Source of the DNA: Syntrophorhabdus sp. PtaB.Bin184
GTDB lineage: Bacteria > Desulfobacterota > Syntrophorhabdia > Syntrophorhabdales > Syntrophorhabdaceae
Direction: 5' to 3'
DNA: 18,226 nucleotides
NCBI GenBank assembly: GCA_002067555.1
Contig: MVQQ01000200.1
Span: forward strand, 1 to 18,226
The position numbers and the translations under genes are program-made. Every line of letters begins with the position of its first letter. Position 1 is the stretch's first letter. This document shows positions 1-8,265 of the stretch, in pieces. Under the pieces are notes generated by a model. That model was not told where the DNA came from, made no database searches, and was given only the letters and a program-made list of their open reading frames with translations.

Positions 1-1419
1 GAGCACGTCCACCTCGCCCTCTTCATTCACCTTGATCCGTATACCCGTTCCATCCGAGAGATAGACCCGAGCTCCCCCCGCCACGTGGATGAGGGATGCC
101 ATGCCGACTCCCCGGCCGTTTCCCTTACCCCGTTTCTCGTCCCATTTGATCCTCTCCTTCACCGTGGTGATGCACTGTTCCAGGGGACAGGTTGTGATCT
201 TGAGGCCCATTGGCGTGACGTCTCCGGGATGGTTCCGGTTGATCAACCGGAACTCGGCCGCATCTATGCCGGCCTTCTCCGCCAGGAGATCCATTGAGGT
301 CTCCACCGCGAACGCCGCCTGCGGGTTCCCGTAGCCCCTCATGGCCTGGGAGTAGATGTTGTTCGTATAGACACAGGTCGCCTGGAAGGAGACATTGGGC
401 ACGCGGTACATCGACGATATGGGCAGCATCATGACAGACGGCGTGGTCGCACCCCAGGAGGTGTAGGCGCCGTTGTCGAGGATGGCGTCGACCTTGCGGA
501 AGGTCAACTTTCCCCCCCTGTCGCACCCCTGTTCGATGGTAAACCGGGAGGCCTGCCGGGGAGGCAGCGCCATGAACTCCTCTTCCCTGGTAAATCTTAT
601 CTTTACCGGTCTGCGCGTCTTCAACGCGAGCTGAATACAGATGAACTCGTAGATATCCGTATCGAGCTTCGTGCCGAAGCTTCCGCCGACAACGGGGTTG
701 AAGATCCTCACTTTCTTTGCCTTGAGGCCGATGTTCCTGAGATAGGTGGCGATCCTCTGTTTGGCCCCGAAGATGACGTTCGTCTGTGAACAGTAGGTCA
801 GATTGTTGTTGCTGTCAAACTCGGCAACACACCCGCTCGTCCCCATGCAGCATTGGTTGATCCACGGGGTCGTCACGTCGTGTTTCACGACATAGGCCGA
901 CTCCTCACGGGCCTTATCGACGTCCCCGGCAGAGAACTTCCACGGCAGGGGAAGTATGTTGCTCCTCAGCGGACGGCCCCTCGCGTCGGTCTCATGGATG
1001 AGAGGCGCGTCCGGCTTCATGGCCTCCACGGGATCGAATATCGCCGGTAACGGTTCGTATTCCACCTCTATGAGCCCGAGAGCCTCCTCGGCGATCTCGG
1101 GTGTGACAGCCGCGACCGCCGCGACCTCATCCCTGAACTGGCGGACGACATCACGCTTCAGGACCGTCTGGTCGCCGAGAAAACCCACCCTCACATCGGG
1201 GATATCATACCCGGTGATCACGGCGCGCACCCCGGGCAGCTTCTTTGCTTTCTCCGTGTTGATGGATTTGATCCGCGCGTGAGCGTACCGGCTGTACAAT
1301 ATCTTCCCGTGCAGCATACCGGGGCGTTTGTATTCATCGACATATACCGCATGACCGGTAACCTTGTCTATTTCAGCGGTCCTCGGAGTATTCTTTCCAA
1401 CATGCAACAAGTTTTCCAT
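1..1419 (-). CDS. Xanthine-dehydrogenase-family molybdopterin-binding (large) subunit, 3' end cut by window edge
   Basis: The first 473 residues of the Mo-cofactor subunit are present; members usually run to about 700-780 residues, so the C-terminal part with the catalytic Glu lies outside. I translated it directly: the frame is open from the ATG at 1419, which follows a GAGGAGG ribosome site, to base 1. Residues 1-120 form the a/b-hammerhead domain (AEIDKVTGHAVYVDE near the start). The first Mo-domain signature is GGSFGTK at 245-251, in place of the usual GGGFGGK, and the second is MRGYGNPQ at 360-367, with the conserved Arg361. It should work with the FAD and [2Fe-2S] subunits encoded just upstream as a cytoplasmic three-subunit hydroxylase. 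The residues that bind purine in bovine xanthine oxidase (Glu802, Arg880) align with Leu252 and Val329, and the CO-dehydrogenase AYRCSFR loop is absent. A xanthine or CO substrate is therefore unlikely and the true substrate is unknown. Confidence 0.93.
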   Translation of the reverse strand, partial: MENLLHVGKNTPRTAEIDKVTGHAVYVDEYKRPGMLHGKILYSRYAHARIKSINTEKAKKLPGVRAVITGYDIPDVRVGFLGDQTVLKRDVVRQFRDEVAAVAAVTPEIAEEALGLIEVEYEPLPAIFDPVEAMKPDAPLIHETDARGRPLRSNILPLPWKFSAGDVDKAREESAYVVKHDVTTPWINQCCMGTSGCVAEFDSNNNLTYCSQTNVIFGAKQRIATYLRNIGLKAKKVRIFNPVVGGSFGTKLDTDIYEFICIQLALKTRRPVKIRFTREEEFMALPPRQASRFTIEQGCDRGGKLTFRKVDAILDNGAYTSWGATTPSVMMLPISSMYRVPNVSFQATCVYTNNIYSQAMRGYGNPQAAFAVETSMDLLAEKAGIDAAEFRLINRNHPGDVTPMGLKITTCPLEQCITTVKERIKWDEKRGKGNGRGVGMASLIHVAGGARVYLSDGTGIRIKVNEEGEVDVL

Positions 1420-1484
1420 TGCCTCCTCCTCGATCAAGCTGAGCACAACTCAGCGGTGACATTGAAATCCGCGGAACGATCCAC

Positions 1485-1958
1485 CTATTTCTTCATTCTC
1501 TCTGCCGCCTGCTGTATCGATTCGACGATCTGGACGTATCCCGTACACCGGCAGATATTTCCCGCTATGCTGGTCCGGATCTCGTCCTCCGTCGGATCGT
1601 TCTTCTTGTCGAGGAGGGCCTTGGCGGACATGATCATGCCACTCGTGCAATAGCCACACTGAACACCGTTGTTCTCGATGAATGCCTGTTGAATGGGGTG
1701 GAGTGTGCCGTCCTGTGAGGCGACGCCTTCGATCGTGACCACCGACCTTCCCTCGACCTCCATCACGGGATACAGGCACGAGTTCACCGCCTCACCGTCA
1801 ACGATCACCGTACAGGCGCCGCATTCACCAACCCCGCATCCTTCCTTCGTACCCGTCAGCTCGAGGACGTCCCGCAACAGGTGGAGAAGCGTCCATTTCG
1901 GATCGACCTCGACAGCAACCTCTTCGTTATTCAGAGTGAATACCACCTCTTTCTTCAT
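1485..1958 (-). CDS. [2Fe-2S] iron-sulfur subunit of the molybdenum hydroxylase (CoxS/XdhC/HcrC type)
   Basis: This 157-residue protein carries the two [2Fe-2S] clusters that move electrons between the molybdenum centre and FAD. The plant-ferredoxin-like N-terminal cluster is bound by Cys41, Cys46, Cys49 (CGVGECGAC) and Cys61. The C-terminal helical-domain cluster is bound by Cys101 and Cys104 (CGYC) and by Cys136 and Cys138 (CRC). Length and spacing are normal for a separate small subunit and all eight ligands are present. The ATG at 1958 follows an AAGGAGG-containing purine tract. It sits 14 bp after the FAD-subunit stop and 65 bp before the molybdenum-subunit start, so the three are almost certainly one transcript (order M-S-L). 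Confidence 0.97.
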   Translation of the reverse strand: MKKEVVFTLNNEEVAVEVDPKWTLLHLLRDVLELTGTKEGCGVGECGACTVIVDGEAVNSCLYPVMEVEGRSVVTIEGVASQDGTLHPIQQAFIENNGVQCGYCTSGMIMSAKALLDKKNDPTEDEIRTSIAGNICRCTGYVQIVESIQQAAERMKK

Positions 1959-1972
1959 AATGAACCCCCTCC

Positions 1973-2941
1973 TTACCAGAGCCTGCCCGGAAACACCATG
2001 CTGCTCGCCCCCACCGCGCGCTCAATGGACATGAGAACCGCTCGTTTCGTGAGCACGCCTACCATGTCCTTCCTGTACCACGCTTCCCCGCGAAAGCTGT
2101 CACGGGGCTGCGATTCCGACCGCGCAATCTCGCCGAGTTCCGTTAGGGCCTTCTCCGAGATCGTCCTGCCCTTCAGGCTCTCTTCGGCCTTCTTCGCACG
2201 TATCGGTCGCGGCGCCACAACGCTCATGGCGATCCGGACATCTTCGAGAGTGAGCCCTTCCGCCTCGAGACGTTTGACGGTCTCCGACACGTCACCGCCA
2301 AAGGCTTCCCTGCAGCTGCCCTCGTTGCCACCGATCTTCACCGTCACCCGTGCCGCTATGCCGAGAATGGGCAGGTCCATTGCCATACGCCTCGCGTGCT
2401 TTATGTAGGCAGAACCCGTCCCCGCACTGAAGGCCGGCATGACGAAAGCAGTTACGAGCTCACCCTTTTCCAGTGCCACCCTGTTCGGTCCAAGGAAAAA
2501 ATCGTCTATGGAGACCTGGCGGTCCCCCGACGTGCCGCTGATAACAACGATCGCATCGAGAACGAGGAGCGGACATGCCGTGTCCGCCGACGGCGCGGCG
2601 TTACAAATATTCCCTCCGATGGTCGCGACGTTGCGTATCTGCCGGGAACCCACCACGCCGGCCCCCTCCGCGAGGGCGCTGTAGTGTTCCCGAATGAACC
2701 CGTCGTTGGCGATCCTGGTGTGTGTCACCCCGGCACCCAACCTGACGCCGTTCTGCATGTCGATGCCGGAGAGGCCGCTGATGTTTCTCAGTGATACCAG
2801 GTTCGCCGGGGAGAGCTTCCCCTGTCTTGCGAGAACCATGACGTCGGTCCCCCCGGCGATATACTTCGCGTTTTCAAGGCTATCCATGAGGTCGATGGCC
2901 TCTTTGACCGTATGCGGCTTATGATAATCACAGGCTTTCAC
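1973..2941 (-). CDS. FAD-binding subunit of the molybdenum hydroxylase (CoxM type)
   Basis: At 322 residues this has the usual length for a CoxM/HcrB-type flavin subunit. The FAD pyrophosphate loops are AGGTD at 29-33 and TIGGN at 107-111, followed by the typical C-terminal CO-dehydrogenase flavoprotein domain. I chose the GTG at 2941: it begins VKACDYHKP, lies 5 nt after AAAGGGGG, and gives the family's normal N-terminus. The nearest ATG, 2 nt upstream, is out of frame and meets a stop at once; longer upstream readings run into the ligase gene. The extra four-Cys [4Fe-4S] loop that marks 4-hydroxybenzoyl-CoA reductase beta subunits is not visible (only scattered Cys at 4, 113, 123 and one later). 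An ordinary hydroxylase chain (Mo, 2x2Fe-2S, FAD) is more likely than that dearomatising reductase. It starts 40 bp after the ligase stop. Confidence 0.95.
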   Translation of the reverse strand: MKACDYHKPHTVKEAIDLMDSLENAKYIAGGTDVMVLARQGKLSPANLVSLRNISGLSGIDMQNGVRLGAGVTHTRIANDGFIREHYSALAEGAGVVGSRQIRNVATIGGNICNAAPSADTACPLLVLDAIVVISGTSGDRQVSIDDFFLGPNRVALEKGELVTAFVMPAFSAGTGSAYIKHARRMAMDLPILGIAARVTVKIGGNEGSCREAFGGDVSETVKRLEAEGLTLEDVRIAMSVVAPRPIRAKKAEESLKGRTISEKALTELGEIARSESQPRDSFRGEAWYRKDMVGVLTKRAVLMSIERAVGASSMVFPGRLW

Positions 2942-2981
2942 ATGAACCCCCTTTGCAATCCTTTCTATCCTGCAAAAACGT

Positions 2982-4289
2982 CTACGAATCCCTTTCGTCG
3001 AAGACCCTTTTCGTCTTGCGCTCCGATCTCGGAAGGGAACCGTAATCCTCAACCTCCACGTCACAGCTCACGAGCACCTGCTTCTTTACCTCCTTTTCTA
3101 TGGTCTTGCGGATGTGCTTGTCGGCGTCGTGGGACTTCTCCGTTCCCTGCGCCCGCTCCACCCGGATCGTCATGTGGTCCTTGCCGCCCTTGTCCTTCCT
3201 GAAGAGACGGATCTGGTATTCGCTGCCGACCTCCTTGATGCCGGACAGTATCTGGTCTATATGGCTGGGATAGATGTTCACCGCCCTGAAGATAAACATG
3301 TCGTCGCTTCTTCCCAGTATCCTGTCATGGCGGGGCATGAGGCTCCCGCAGGGGCATTTTCCCGGCATGATCCTTGTCAGGTCCCTCGTACGGTAACGGA
3401 TAAGTGGAGCCGCCTCCTTGCGAAGGGTGGTCACCACCATCTCCCCCACCTCGCCTTCGGGAACGGGTTCAAGCGTCTCCGGGTTCAGGATCTCAAGGAT
3501 ATAGTAATCGGCCCAGTAATGGATGCCCGTATGGTAGCGGCAATCGAGGCCCGTCCCCGGACCGTAAAGCTCCGTCATGCCCGGTATATCGAAGAGCTGG
3601 TCATAGGCCACCCCGGAAAGCTCCGAAATCCTCTGGCGCATGGCATCGCTCGCCCTCTCGGAGCCGAAGATCATCTTCCTCAAGGGGATCTTTCCCCGAA
3701 GACCCTTCTCTTCGATGAGTTCCGCCATGAGAAGGCCCATGGAGGCCGTGCAGGTCATGACCGTCGTCCCGAAATCTTCAAGAAACTGGCACTGCATGTC
3801 CGTGTTCCCCGGGCCGATGGGGATGGACATAGCTCCGAAACGTTCGCATCCGTTCTGGAAACCCCATCCCGCCGTCCACACTCCGTATCCCACGGCTATC
3901 TGGATCCTGTCCTCGGGCGTGCAGTCCGCGTAGGAGTAACACCGGGCAAACATGTTGGCCCAGTCATCGATGTCCTTCGCCGTGTAGCAAAGCACCTTGC
4001 GTTTGCCCGTCGTACCGCTCGACGCATGGATGCGCACCACATCTTCGAAGGAAACACTTCTCAGGGGGAAAGGGTATCCCTCCTGAAGATCCTTGCTCGT
4101 CGTGAAGGGCAGCTTGTGTATATCCCCCAGGGACTTTATATCCCCCGGTTTCACTCCTGCCTCGTCGAGCTTTCGCCGGTAATGCATGGACCCGTTGTAT
4201 GCGTGTTCGACTGTCCACCTCAGCCCGTCGAGCTGGAGAACCTTCAGTTCCTTTTCCGATCTCACTTTCGAATCGAATGGGCGCTCCAT
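2982..4289 (-). CDS. Phenylacetate-CoA ligase-like (PaaK family) AMP-forming acyl-CoA ligase
   Basis: This 435-residue adenylate-forming enzyme should make an acyl-AMP and then an acyl-CoA from a free acid. The length matches PaaK. The phosphate-binding loop is SSGTTGK at 90-96, the aromatic/Glu motif is PGMTELYG at 236-243, YRTRDL follows at 299-304, a CPC pair is at 312-314, and LGRSDDM is at 325-331. The catalytic lysine motif PRSERK (420-425) matches the PaaK form PRSEGK. I chose the ATG at 4289, 9 nt after AGGAGG; the GTG at 4295 lies only 3 nt from that site. It sits between HyuB (55 bp gap) and the hydroxylase genes, so its substrate is probably the acid handled by those enzymes. PaaK-family ligases mostly take aryl or arylacetic acids, but close specificity cannot be read from the sequence. 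Confidence 0.93.
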   Translation of the reverse strand: MERPFDSKVRSEKELKVLQLDGLRWTVEHAYNGSMHYRRKLDEAGVKPGDIKSLGDIHKLPFTTSKDLQEGYPFPLRSVSFEDVVRIHASSGTTGKRKVLCYTAKDIDDWANMFARCYSYADCTPEDRIQIAVGYGVWTAGWGFQNGCERFGAMSIPIGPGNTDMQCQFLEDFGTTVMTCTASMGLLMAELIEEKGLRGKIPLRKMIFGSERASDAMRQRISELSGVAYDQLFDIPGMTELYGPGTGLDCRYHTGIHYWADYYILEILNPETLEPVPEGEVGEMVVTTLRKEAAPLIRYRTRDLTRIMPGKCPCGSLMPRHDRILGRSDDMFIFRAVNIYPSHIDQILSGIKEVGSEYQIRLFRKDKGGKDHMTIRVERAQGTEKSHDADKHIRKTIEKEVKKQVLVSCDVEVEDYGSLPRSERKTKRVFDERDS

Positions 4290-4344
4290 GTTCACTGTCC
4301 TCCTCTTGCCGGTTGCATGCTCCTCTCAAGAGACATGCCCTTCA

Positions 4345-6054
4345 TCATTGTCTCAGTTTCCTTGTCTCTTCCTCGTCGATCTCGAGCATCTTCGGATCGA
4401 CAGCCACTCTGTAGTCCGTTCGCGCACTTTCAAGGCTCACGTACCCCTCACGGACGTCATTGAGCACCATCTCGGGGTCCCGTTCACCGGCCTTGCCGTA
4501 ACCTCCCCCACCCGGGGCGTCTATGATCACCACGTCACCGGGCATGAGCTGGGTGAGTCCGTAGGAATTCCCCGGCACGCCGTTCACCAGGAACTGTGCC
4601 TTCGCCCCGGGCTTTCCTCCGAAAAGGCCCTCCGCCGGATAGATGTAACGACCCGCCTGGATTCCCAGATTGACAGGGGGAATGGGGGCATACTCATCAT
4701 CAGGGATCCTGAATACCTCCCGCTTCCCCAGCCCGCCCTTCGTCCTGCCGGCACCACCGGAATCGACGAGTATCTCCCGCTTCTCCACGATAAGCGGCGT
4801 GTCGCTCTCGAAGATCTCAACGGGCGTGTTCGCACCGTTGGCCGGGAAGATGTAGACATAGTTGCCGTCGTTGCGCGCCCCCGCGCCCATGCCGCCGCCC
4901 CTGATGATGACGCTGTGCCAGGACCTCGCATCCTTTCTCTTCCCATAGAAGACGTTCATCGCCGCCGGTGTGCCGCCTGACGCGGCTATCACCTTGTCGG
5001 GCAACACATCGGACAGTGCCCGGTAGATGACCTCCGTCAGGAAGTGGCCCACTCCCATGCGTGCCGCCACCGCCGCGGGGAACTTGCAGTTGACCACGGT
5101 TCCCTCGGGCGCGGTCAGTCTGATCGGTCGTGCGCATCCGTCATTGTTTGGGATGTCGGGCGCGAACATGCTCTTTATTGCCATGAAGACATAGGCGTAC
5201 GTGAAATTGTACACCACATTGCCGCCCCAGTTCACCTGTCCCGACGACCCCTCGAGATTGACGATGATGTCGCTCCCCTTGATCTCCACCTTCGCCTCGA
5301 TGATGATGTCATCCTTCCCTTTCATCTGCTCTATGACACCCCTCGTCCGGTACACCCCGTCGGGGATCTTCTCGATCTCTTCCCTCATGCTCTTCTCGGT
5401 GAGACCGATGATCTGGTCGGCGAGGTCGTCGAGGCTGTCGAGGTCGCTCTCTTTCAGCATCTGGCAGATCTTCTCCCCGCAAACATGATTCGCGGCTATC
5501 TGGGAACGGATATCGCCGATGACCTCATCGGGGGTCCTCACGTTCCAGCGGATGAGGTCGAGAACGGACTCGTTGAGTACGCCCCTGTCGTAGAGTTTCA
5601 CCAGGGGAATGAAGATCCCCTCCTCGAAGACATCGTGGTTGTCGGACGCTACCCGTCCGCCGATATCCGAATGATGGAAAACGCAGGCCGTGAATGCGAC
5701 CAGTCTGTCCTTATAGAATATGGGGCTCATGACGCAGACATCGTTGAGATGTCCCGCGAGCGCCCAGGGATCATTGGTGATGAAGGCGTCTCCCGGGCTG
5801 TAGAAGTCAAGGGGATACTTGTTCACAAGGTTCTTGATGCCGAGTGCCATCGCGCCCGACTGCCCCGGTGTGGCGAAGGTGCCCTGCGCCAGTTCCCTGC
5901 CGAAACGGTCGGTGAACATGCAGGTGTAATCGTGCGCGTCCCTGAGGAGACTCGAAAAGGCGGTGCGTGCGACGCTGCCGTCCGCTTCATCGACAATGGA
6001 GATAAGCCGTCTCCAGAGGATCTCGAGTGTTATCGGATCGAACGTACGAGCCAT
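4345..6054 (-). CDS. hyuB: HyuB: hydantoinase B / oxoprolinase / acetone carboxylase-family subunit
   Basis: This 569-residue protein is a full-length HyuB homologue. It opens with DPITLEILWRRL and carries the metal-site region TNDPWALAGHLND (93-105) and HHSDIGG (127-133). A GGMGAGARNDG stretch and the Gly-rich PGGGGYG near the C-terminus are also typical. In N-methylhydantoinase, 5-oxoprolinase and the acetone and acetophenone carboxylases this chain works with HyuA in ATP-driven amide hydrolysis or ketone carboxylation. The ATG at 6054 is 6 nt after a perfect AAGGAGGT and shares one base with the HyuA stop (TGATG), which implies coupled translation and equal amounts of both chains. An upstream in-frame GTG at 6060 abuts the ribosome site and is rejected. 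Whether it hydrolyses or carboxylates cannot be decided here. Confidence 0.95.
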   Translation of the reverse strand: MARTFDPITLEILWRRLISIVDEADGSVARTAFSSLLRDAHDYTCMFTDRFGRELAQGTFATPGQSGAMALGIKNLVNKYPLDFYSPGDAFITNDPWALAGHLNDVCVMSPIFYKDRLVAFTACVFHHSDIGGRVASDNHDVFEEGIFIPLVKLYDRGVLNESVLDLIRWNVRTPDEVIGDIRSQIAANHVCGEKICQMLKESDLDSLDDLADQIIGLTEKSMREEIEKIPDGVYRTRGVIEQMKGKDDIIIEAKVEIKGSDIIVNLEGSSGQVNWGGNVVYNFTYAYVFMAIKSMFAPDIPNNDGCARPIRLTAPEGTVVNCKFPAAVAARMGVGHFLTEVIYRALSDVLPDKVIAASGGTPAAMNVFYGKRKDARSWHSVIIRGGGMGAGARNDGNYVYIFPANGANTPVEIFESDTPLIVEKREILVDSGGAGRTKGGLGKREVFRIPDDEYAPIPPVNLGIQAGRYIYPAEGLFGGKPGAKAQFLVNGVPGNSYGLTQLMPGDVVIIDAPGGGGYGKAGERDPEMVLNDVREGYVSLESARTDYRVAVDPKMLEIDEEETRKLRQ

Positions 6055-8150
6055 CAGCACACCTCCTTGAGGTCGATCCAGAGGAACCCGAAGTCGTCGA
6101 CGGATACGCGGGCGTCCTCACCCACGATGAGAGTGGATTCTTTCTCTTCGATGATCGCAGGGCCGGGAAATCGCGCCGACGGAAAGAGACCGTACCGGTC
6201 GTAAACGGTATAGGGGATGAAATCCTTCGAAACGGGCGAATAGGCAAGCCGCTGACCCTTGACCGCCCTGTCGAGGGTCCCGCCCTTTCCTTCGATCTTC
6301 GGTAACTGCAGAAGCTTCTCGGGGAGGCTGGCCCTGACCTTGAAGTTGATGAACTCAACCTCCGAATCCGGGTATGTCCTTCCGTAGAGCTTCTGGTAGG
6401 CGTCATCAAAACGCTGCCTGACCTCGGCCTTCGTCACCTTCGTGAAATCCCCGTCGGGCACGGAGATGTTCATCTCCGAACCCTGCCCTACGAAACGCAT
6501 GTCAAGGGACCGTTCAAATCGAATCGTGTCGGTCGTGGCCTCCTTCTTCAGTATCTCGGCTGCATCCTGTTCAAGCCCTTTAAAGATCTCCTCTATGTCC
6601 CCGAAGGAGGCGTCGCCCAGGGATACCTTGTGGCTTCTCAAAAGGTCGAAGGCCCGCGGGGCCGTAAAGAACCCCATCGCTGACCCGACTCCCGCGTTCG
6701 GCGGAATGAGCATCCGCGGCGACCCCAGTTTCTTGGCAAGCCCGTAGGCATGGACGGGGCCGGCGCCGCCGAAGGCCGCTATGGTGACGATCTTCGGGTT
6801 GCCGCCCTTTTCCGCAATGTGTGTTTTCGCCGCCGCCGCCATTGTCTCGTTGATGAGGTCGTGTATGCCCCAGACGGCCTGAATAAAAGAAACGCCCAGC
6901 GGCTTCGCTATCTTCTCCTCGACGCCACGTCGCGCCCCCTCCTTGTCGAGCTTCATCGTCCCGCCGAGGAAGTAGTTCTCGTCGAGGTAGCCGAGCAGCA
7001 GGTCGGCGTCCGTCACACAGGGATCCTGCCCTCCCCTGCCGTAGCAGATGGGTCCGGGGTCCGCGCCGGAGCTTTCGGGCCCCACCTGCAACGTTCCCAG
7101 TTTGCTCACCTTCGCGATGCTGCCGCCACCGGCGCCTATCTCCATGAGGTCGACGACGGGAACCTGGATGGTGAGCCCGCTTCCCTTCATGAACCTCTGG
7201 ACCCTTCCCACCTCGAAGGTGGGAACAACACCGGCCACCCCTTTCTGGATAAGGCACGACTTCGCCGTCGTGCCGCCCATGTCGAAGCAGAACATCTCGG
7301 GGATGTTGAAGTGCTTCCCGTAATACTGGCCGGCGATGACCGCCGCCGTTGGCCCCGACTCGATGATGCGCACGGGAAACTGCGCGGCCGTATCGACAGA
7401 AGTGACACCTCCGCTTGACAGCATGATGAAAAGCTTGCCCGTGAAGCCTATGGACTCGAGCCGTCCTGAAAGCTTCGACAGGTATCGTCCCGTGAGGGGC
7501 TTCACGTAGGCGTTCGTCACCGTGGTGCTCGTCCTTTCGTATTCCTTTATCTGGGGAAGGACGTGATAGGAAATGGATGTGGAGACCTCCGGGGCCTCCC
7601 TGTGGATGATCTCTTCGATCATGCGCTCATGGACCGGGTTCTCAAAGGAATTGATAAGGCACACGGCGATGGACTCGACACCCATATCGAGAAGCGCCCT
7701 CACAGTCCTTCTCGCGTCTTCCGGGTCGAGAGGTTTGAGGATGGTCCCGTCGCTGCGTATCCTCTCATCCACCTCCAGGCGGAACCTCCTGGGGATCAGC
7801 GGCTGCGGGAATTCCGCGAATATATCGTAGGGTGCGTAGCGGATCTCGCGGCCTATCTCCAGGATGTCCCTGAACCCCTTCGTCGTAATGAGGCCCGTTC
7901 TCGCTCCCTTTCTCTCGATTATGGAATTGATGACGAGCGTTGTCCCGTGGATGAGCTCGTCCAGTTTGCCCACGAAATCGGGGGTCGTCTTCTCGAGGCC
8001 CCGTATCCCCTCCTCCACGGCATCCGACGGGTCCCGGGGCGTGGTCAGGCATTTGCCGGTCTTTATCTCTCCCGTTTGGTCATTGAGCAGGACAAAATCA
8101 GTGAAGGTGCCTCCGATATCACAACCCAGCCGGTAATACCTGTCTTGCAT
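6054..8150 (-). CDS. hyuA: HyuA: hydantoinase A / oxoprolinase / acetone carboxylase-family ATPase subunit
   Basis: This 698-residue protein is a complete HyuA homologue of the ASKHA ATPase fold. Its first phosphate loop is DIGGTFTD at 11-18, its second nucleotide-binding motif is FDMGGTTAK at 289-297, and IGAGGGSIA (338-346) and GADPGP (362-367) are typical of the family. It should form a heteromer with HyuB and supply ATP-dependent activation (phosphorylation of an amide or enolate). The ATG at 8150 is chosen because it follows AAAAGGGGG at a 5-nt spacing and gives the standard N-terminus. The frame stays open for 67 more codons upstream, but that extension is low-complexity Gly/Ser and would run into the mutase gene. 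It is the first gene after the only large intergenic gap, so it may start its own transcript. Candidate roles are an N-heterocycle or hydantoin amidohydrolase, or an aryl-ketone carboxylase. Confidence 0.95.
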   Translation of the reverse strand: MQDRYYRLGCDIGGTFTDFVLLNDQTGEIKTGKCLTTPRDPSDAVEEGIRGLEKTTPDFVGKLDELIHGTTLVINSIIERKGARTGLITTKGFRDILEIGREIRYAPYDIFAEFPQPLIPRRFRLEVDERIRSDGTILKPLDPEDARRTVRALLDMGVESIAVCLINSFENPVHERMIEEIIHREAPEVSTSISYHVLPQIKEYERTSTTVTNAYVKPLTGRYLSKLSGRLESIGFTGKLFIMLSSGGVTSVDTAAQFPVRIIESGPTAAVIAGQYYGKHFNIPEMFCFDMGGTTAKSCLIQKGVAGVVPTFEVGRVQRFMKGSGLTIQVPVVDLMEIGAGGGSIAKVSKLGTLQVGPESSGADPGPICYGRGGQDPCVTDADLLLGYLDENYFLGGTMKLDKEGARRGVEEKIAKPLGVSFIQAVWGIHDLINETMAAAAKTHIAEKGGNPKIVTIAAFGGAGPVHAYGLAKKLGSPRMLIPPNAGVGSAMGFFTAPRAFDLLRSHKVSLGDASFGDIEEIFKGLEQDAAEILKKEATTDTIRFERSLDMRFVGQGSEMNISVPDGDFTKVTKAEVRQRFDDAYQKLYGRTYPDSEVEFINFKVRASLPEKLLQLPKIEGKGGTLDRAVKGQRLAYSPVSKDFIPYTVYDRYGLFPSARFPGPAIIEEKESTLIVGEDARVSVDDFGFLWIDLKEVC

Positions 8151-8155
8151 GTGAT

Positions 8156-8164
8156 CCCCCTTTT
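8156..8164 (-). promoter_or_regulatory. Ribosome-binding site fixing the hyuA start
   Basis: AAAAGGGGG lies 5 nt before the ATG at 8150. The same G-run type of site precedes the GTG start of the FAD subunit, so it appears to be a genuine local variant of Shine-Dalgarno site. It argues against the longer open frame upstream. Confidence 0.6.
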
Positions 8165-8171
8165 GAGAACC

Positions 8172-8204
8172 GTTCAAGCCGCTTGAACCGCTTGAACCGC
8201 TTAA
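8172..8204. repeat. 9-bp direct repeats and a 7-bp inverted repeat upstream of hyuA
   Basis: On the plus strand CGCTTGAAC occurs twice back to back (8180-8188 and 8189-8197), followed by a partial third copy CGCTT at 8198-8202. The first copy also forms an inverted repeat with GTTCAAG at 8172-8178 (GTTCAAG-CCG-CTTGAAC, 8172-8188). The dyad ends 22 nt before the hyuA start codon, between a T-tract and the ribosome site. It could be a protein-binding site or a small mRNA hairpin that affects hyuA translation. Neither role is proven. Confidence 0.6.
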
Positions 8205-8265
8205 AAAAACAAAACCGGATACGGAACTCACCGGGATCGCCCGGACTGGCGTGAACGGTCCGGGC
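8203..8265 (-). terminator. Strong hairpin followed by a distant T-tract: weak terminator or attenuator candidate
   Basis: An 8-bp perfect stem, GCCCGGAC (8265-8258) paired with GTCCGGGC (8246-8239) around an 11-nt loop, lies 24 bp after the mutase stop. A second, overlapping stem, CCGGG (8244-8240) with CCCGG (8235-8231) and a 4-nt loop, excludes the first. A T-rich run TTTTGTTTTTTT (8214-8203) follows, but 24 nt beyond the main stem and 16 nt beyond the second, too far for a standard Rho-independent terminator. This could mark the end of the mutase transcript, a partial read-through point, or an RNA-processing site. No sigma-70 promoter boxes are recognisable in the gap 8151-8289. Confidence 0.35.

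Noticed and set aside
1..2941. Naming the three subunits carbon monoxide or xanthine dehydrogenase
   Set aside because: The AYRCSFR loop of CO dehydrogenase and the purine-binding Glu/Arg of xanthine dehydrogenase are both absent.
2942..3064. N-terminal extension of the FAD subunit starting at 3064
   Set aside because: It would overlap the ligase gene by 83 bp and is Arg-rich filler; the GTG at 2941 has a ribosome site and the family N-terminus.
3114..4463. Long open frame on the plus strand opposite the PaaK-like ligase
   Set aside because: It lies antisense to a clear enzyme gene, has no recognisable domain and reflects the GC-rich codon use of the real minus-strand gene.
5044..6204. Long plus-strand open frame opposite hyuB
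   Set aside because: Its predicted protein is a mirror of hyuB codon bias with no family features, and it has no place in the all-minus gene order.
8203..8265. A confident Rho-independent terminator after the mutase gene
   Set aside because: The T-tract begins 24 nt after the strong stem, so it is reported only as a weak candidate.
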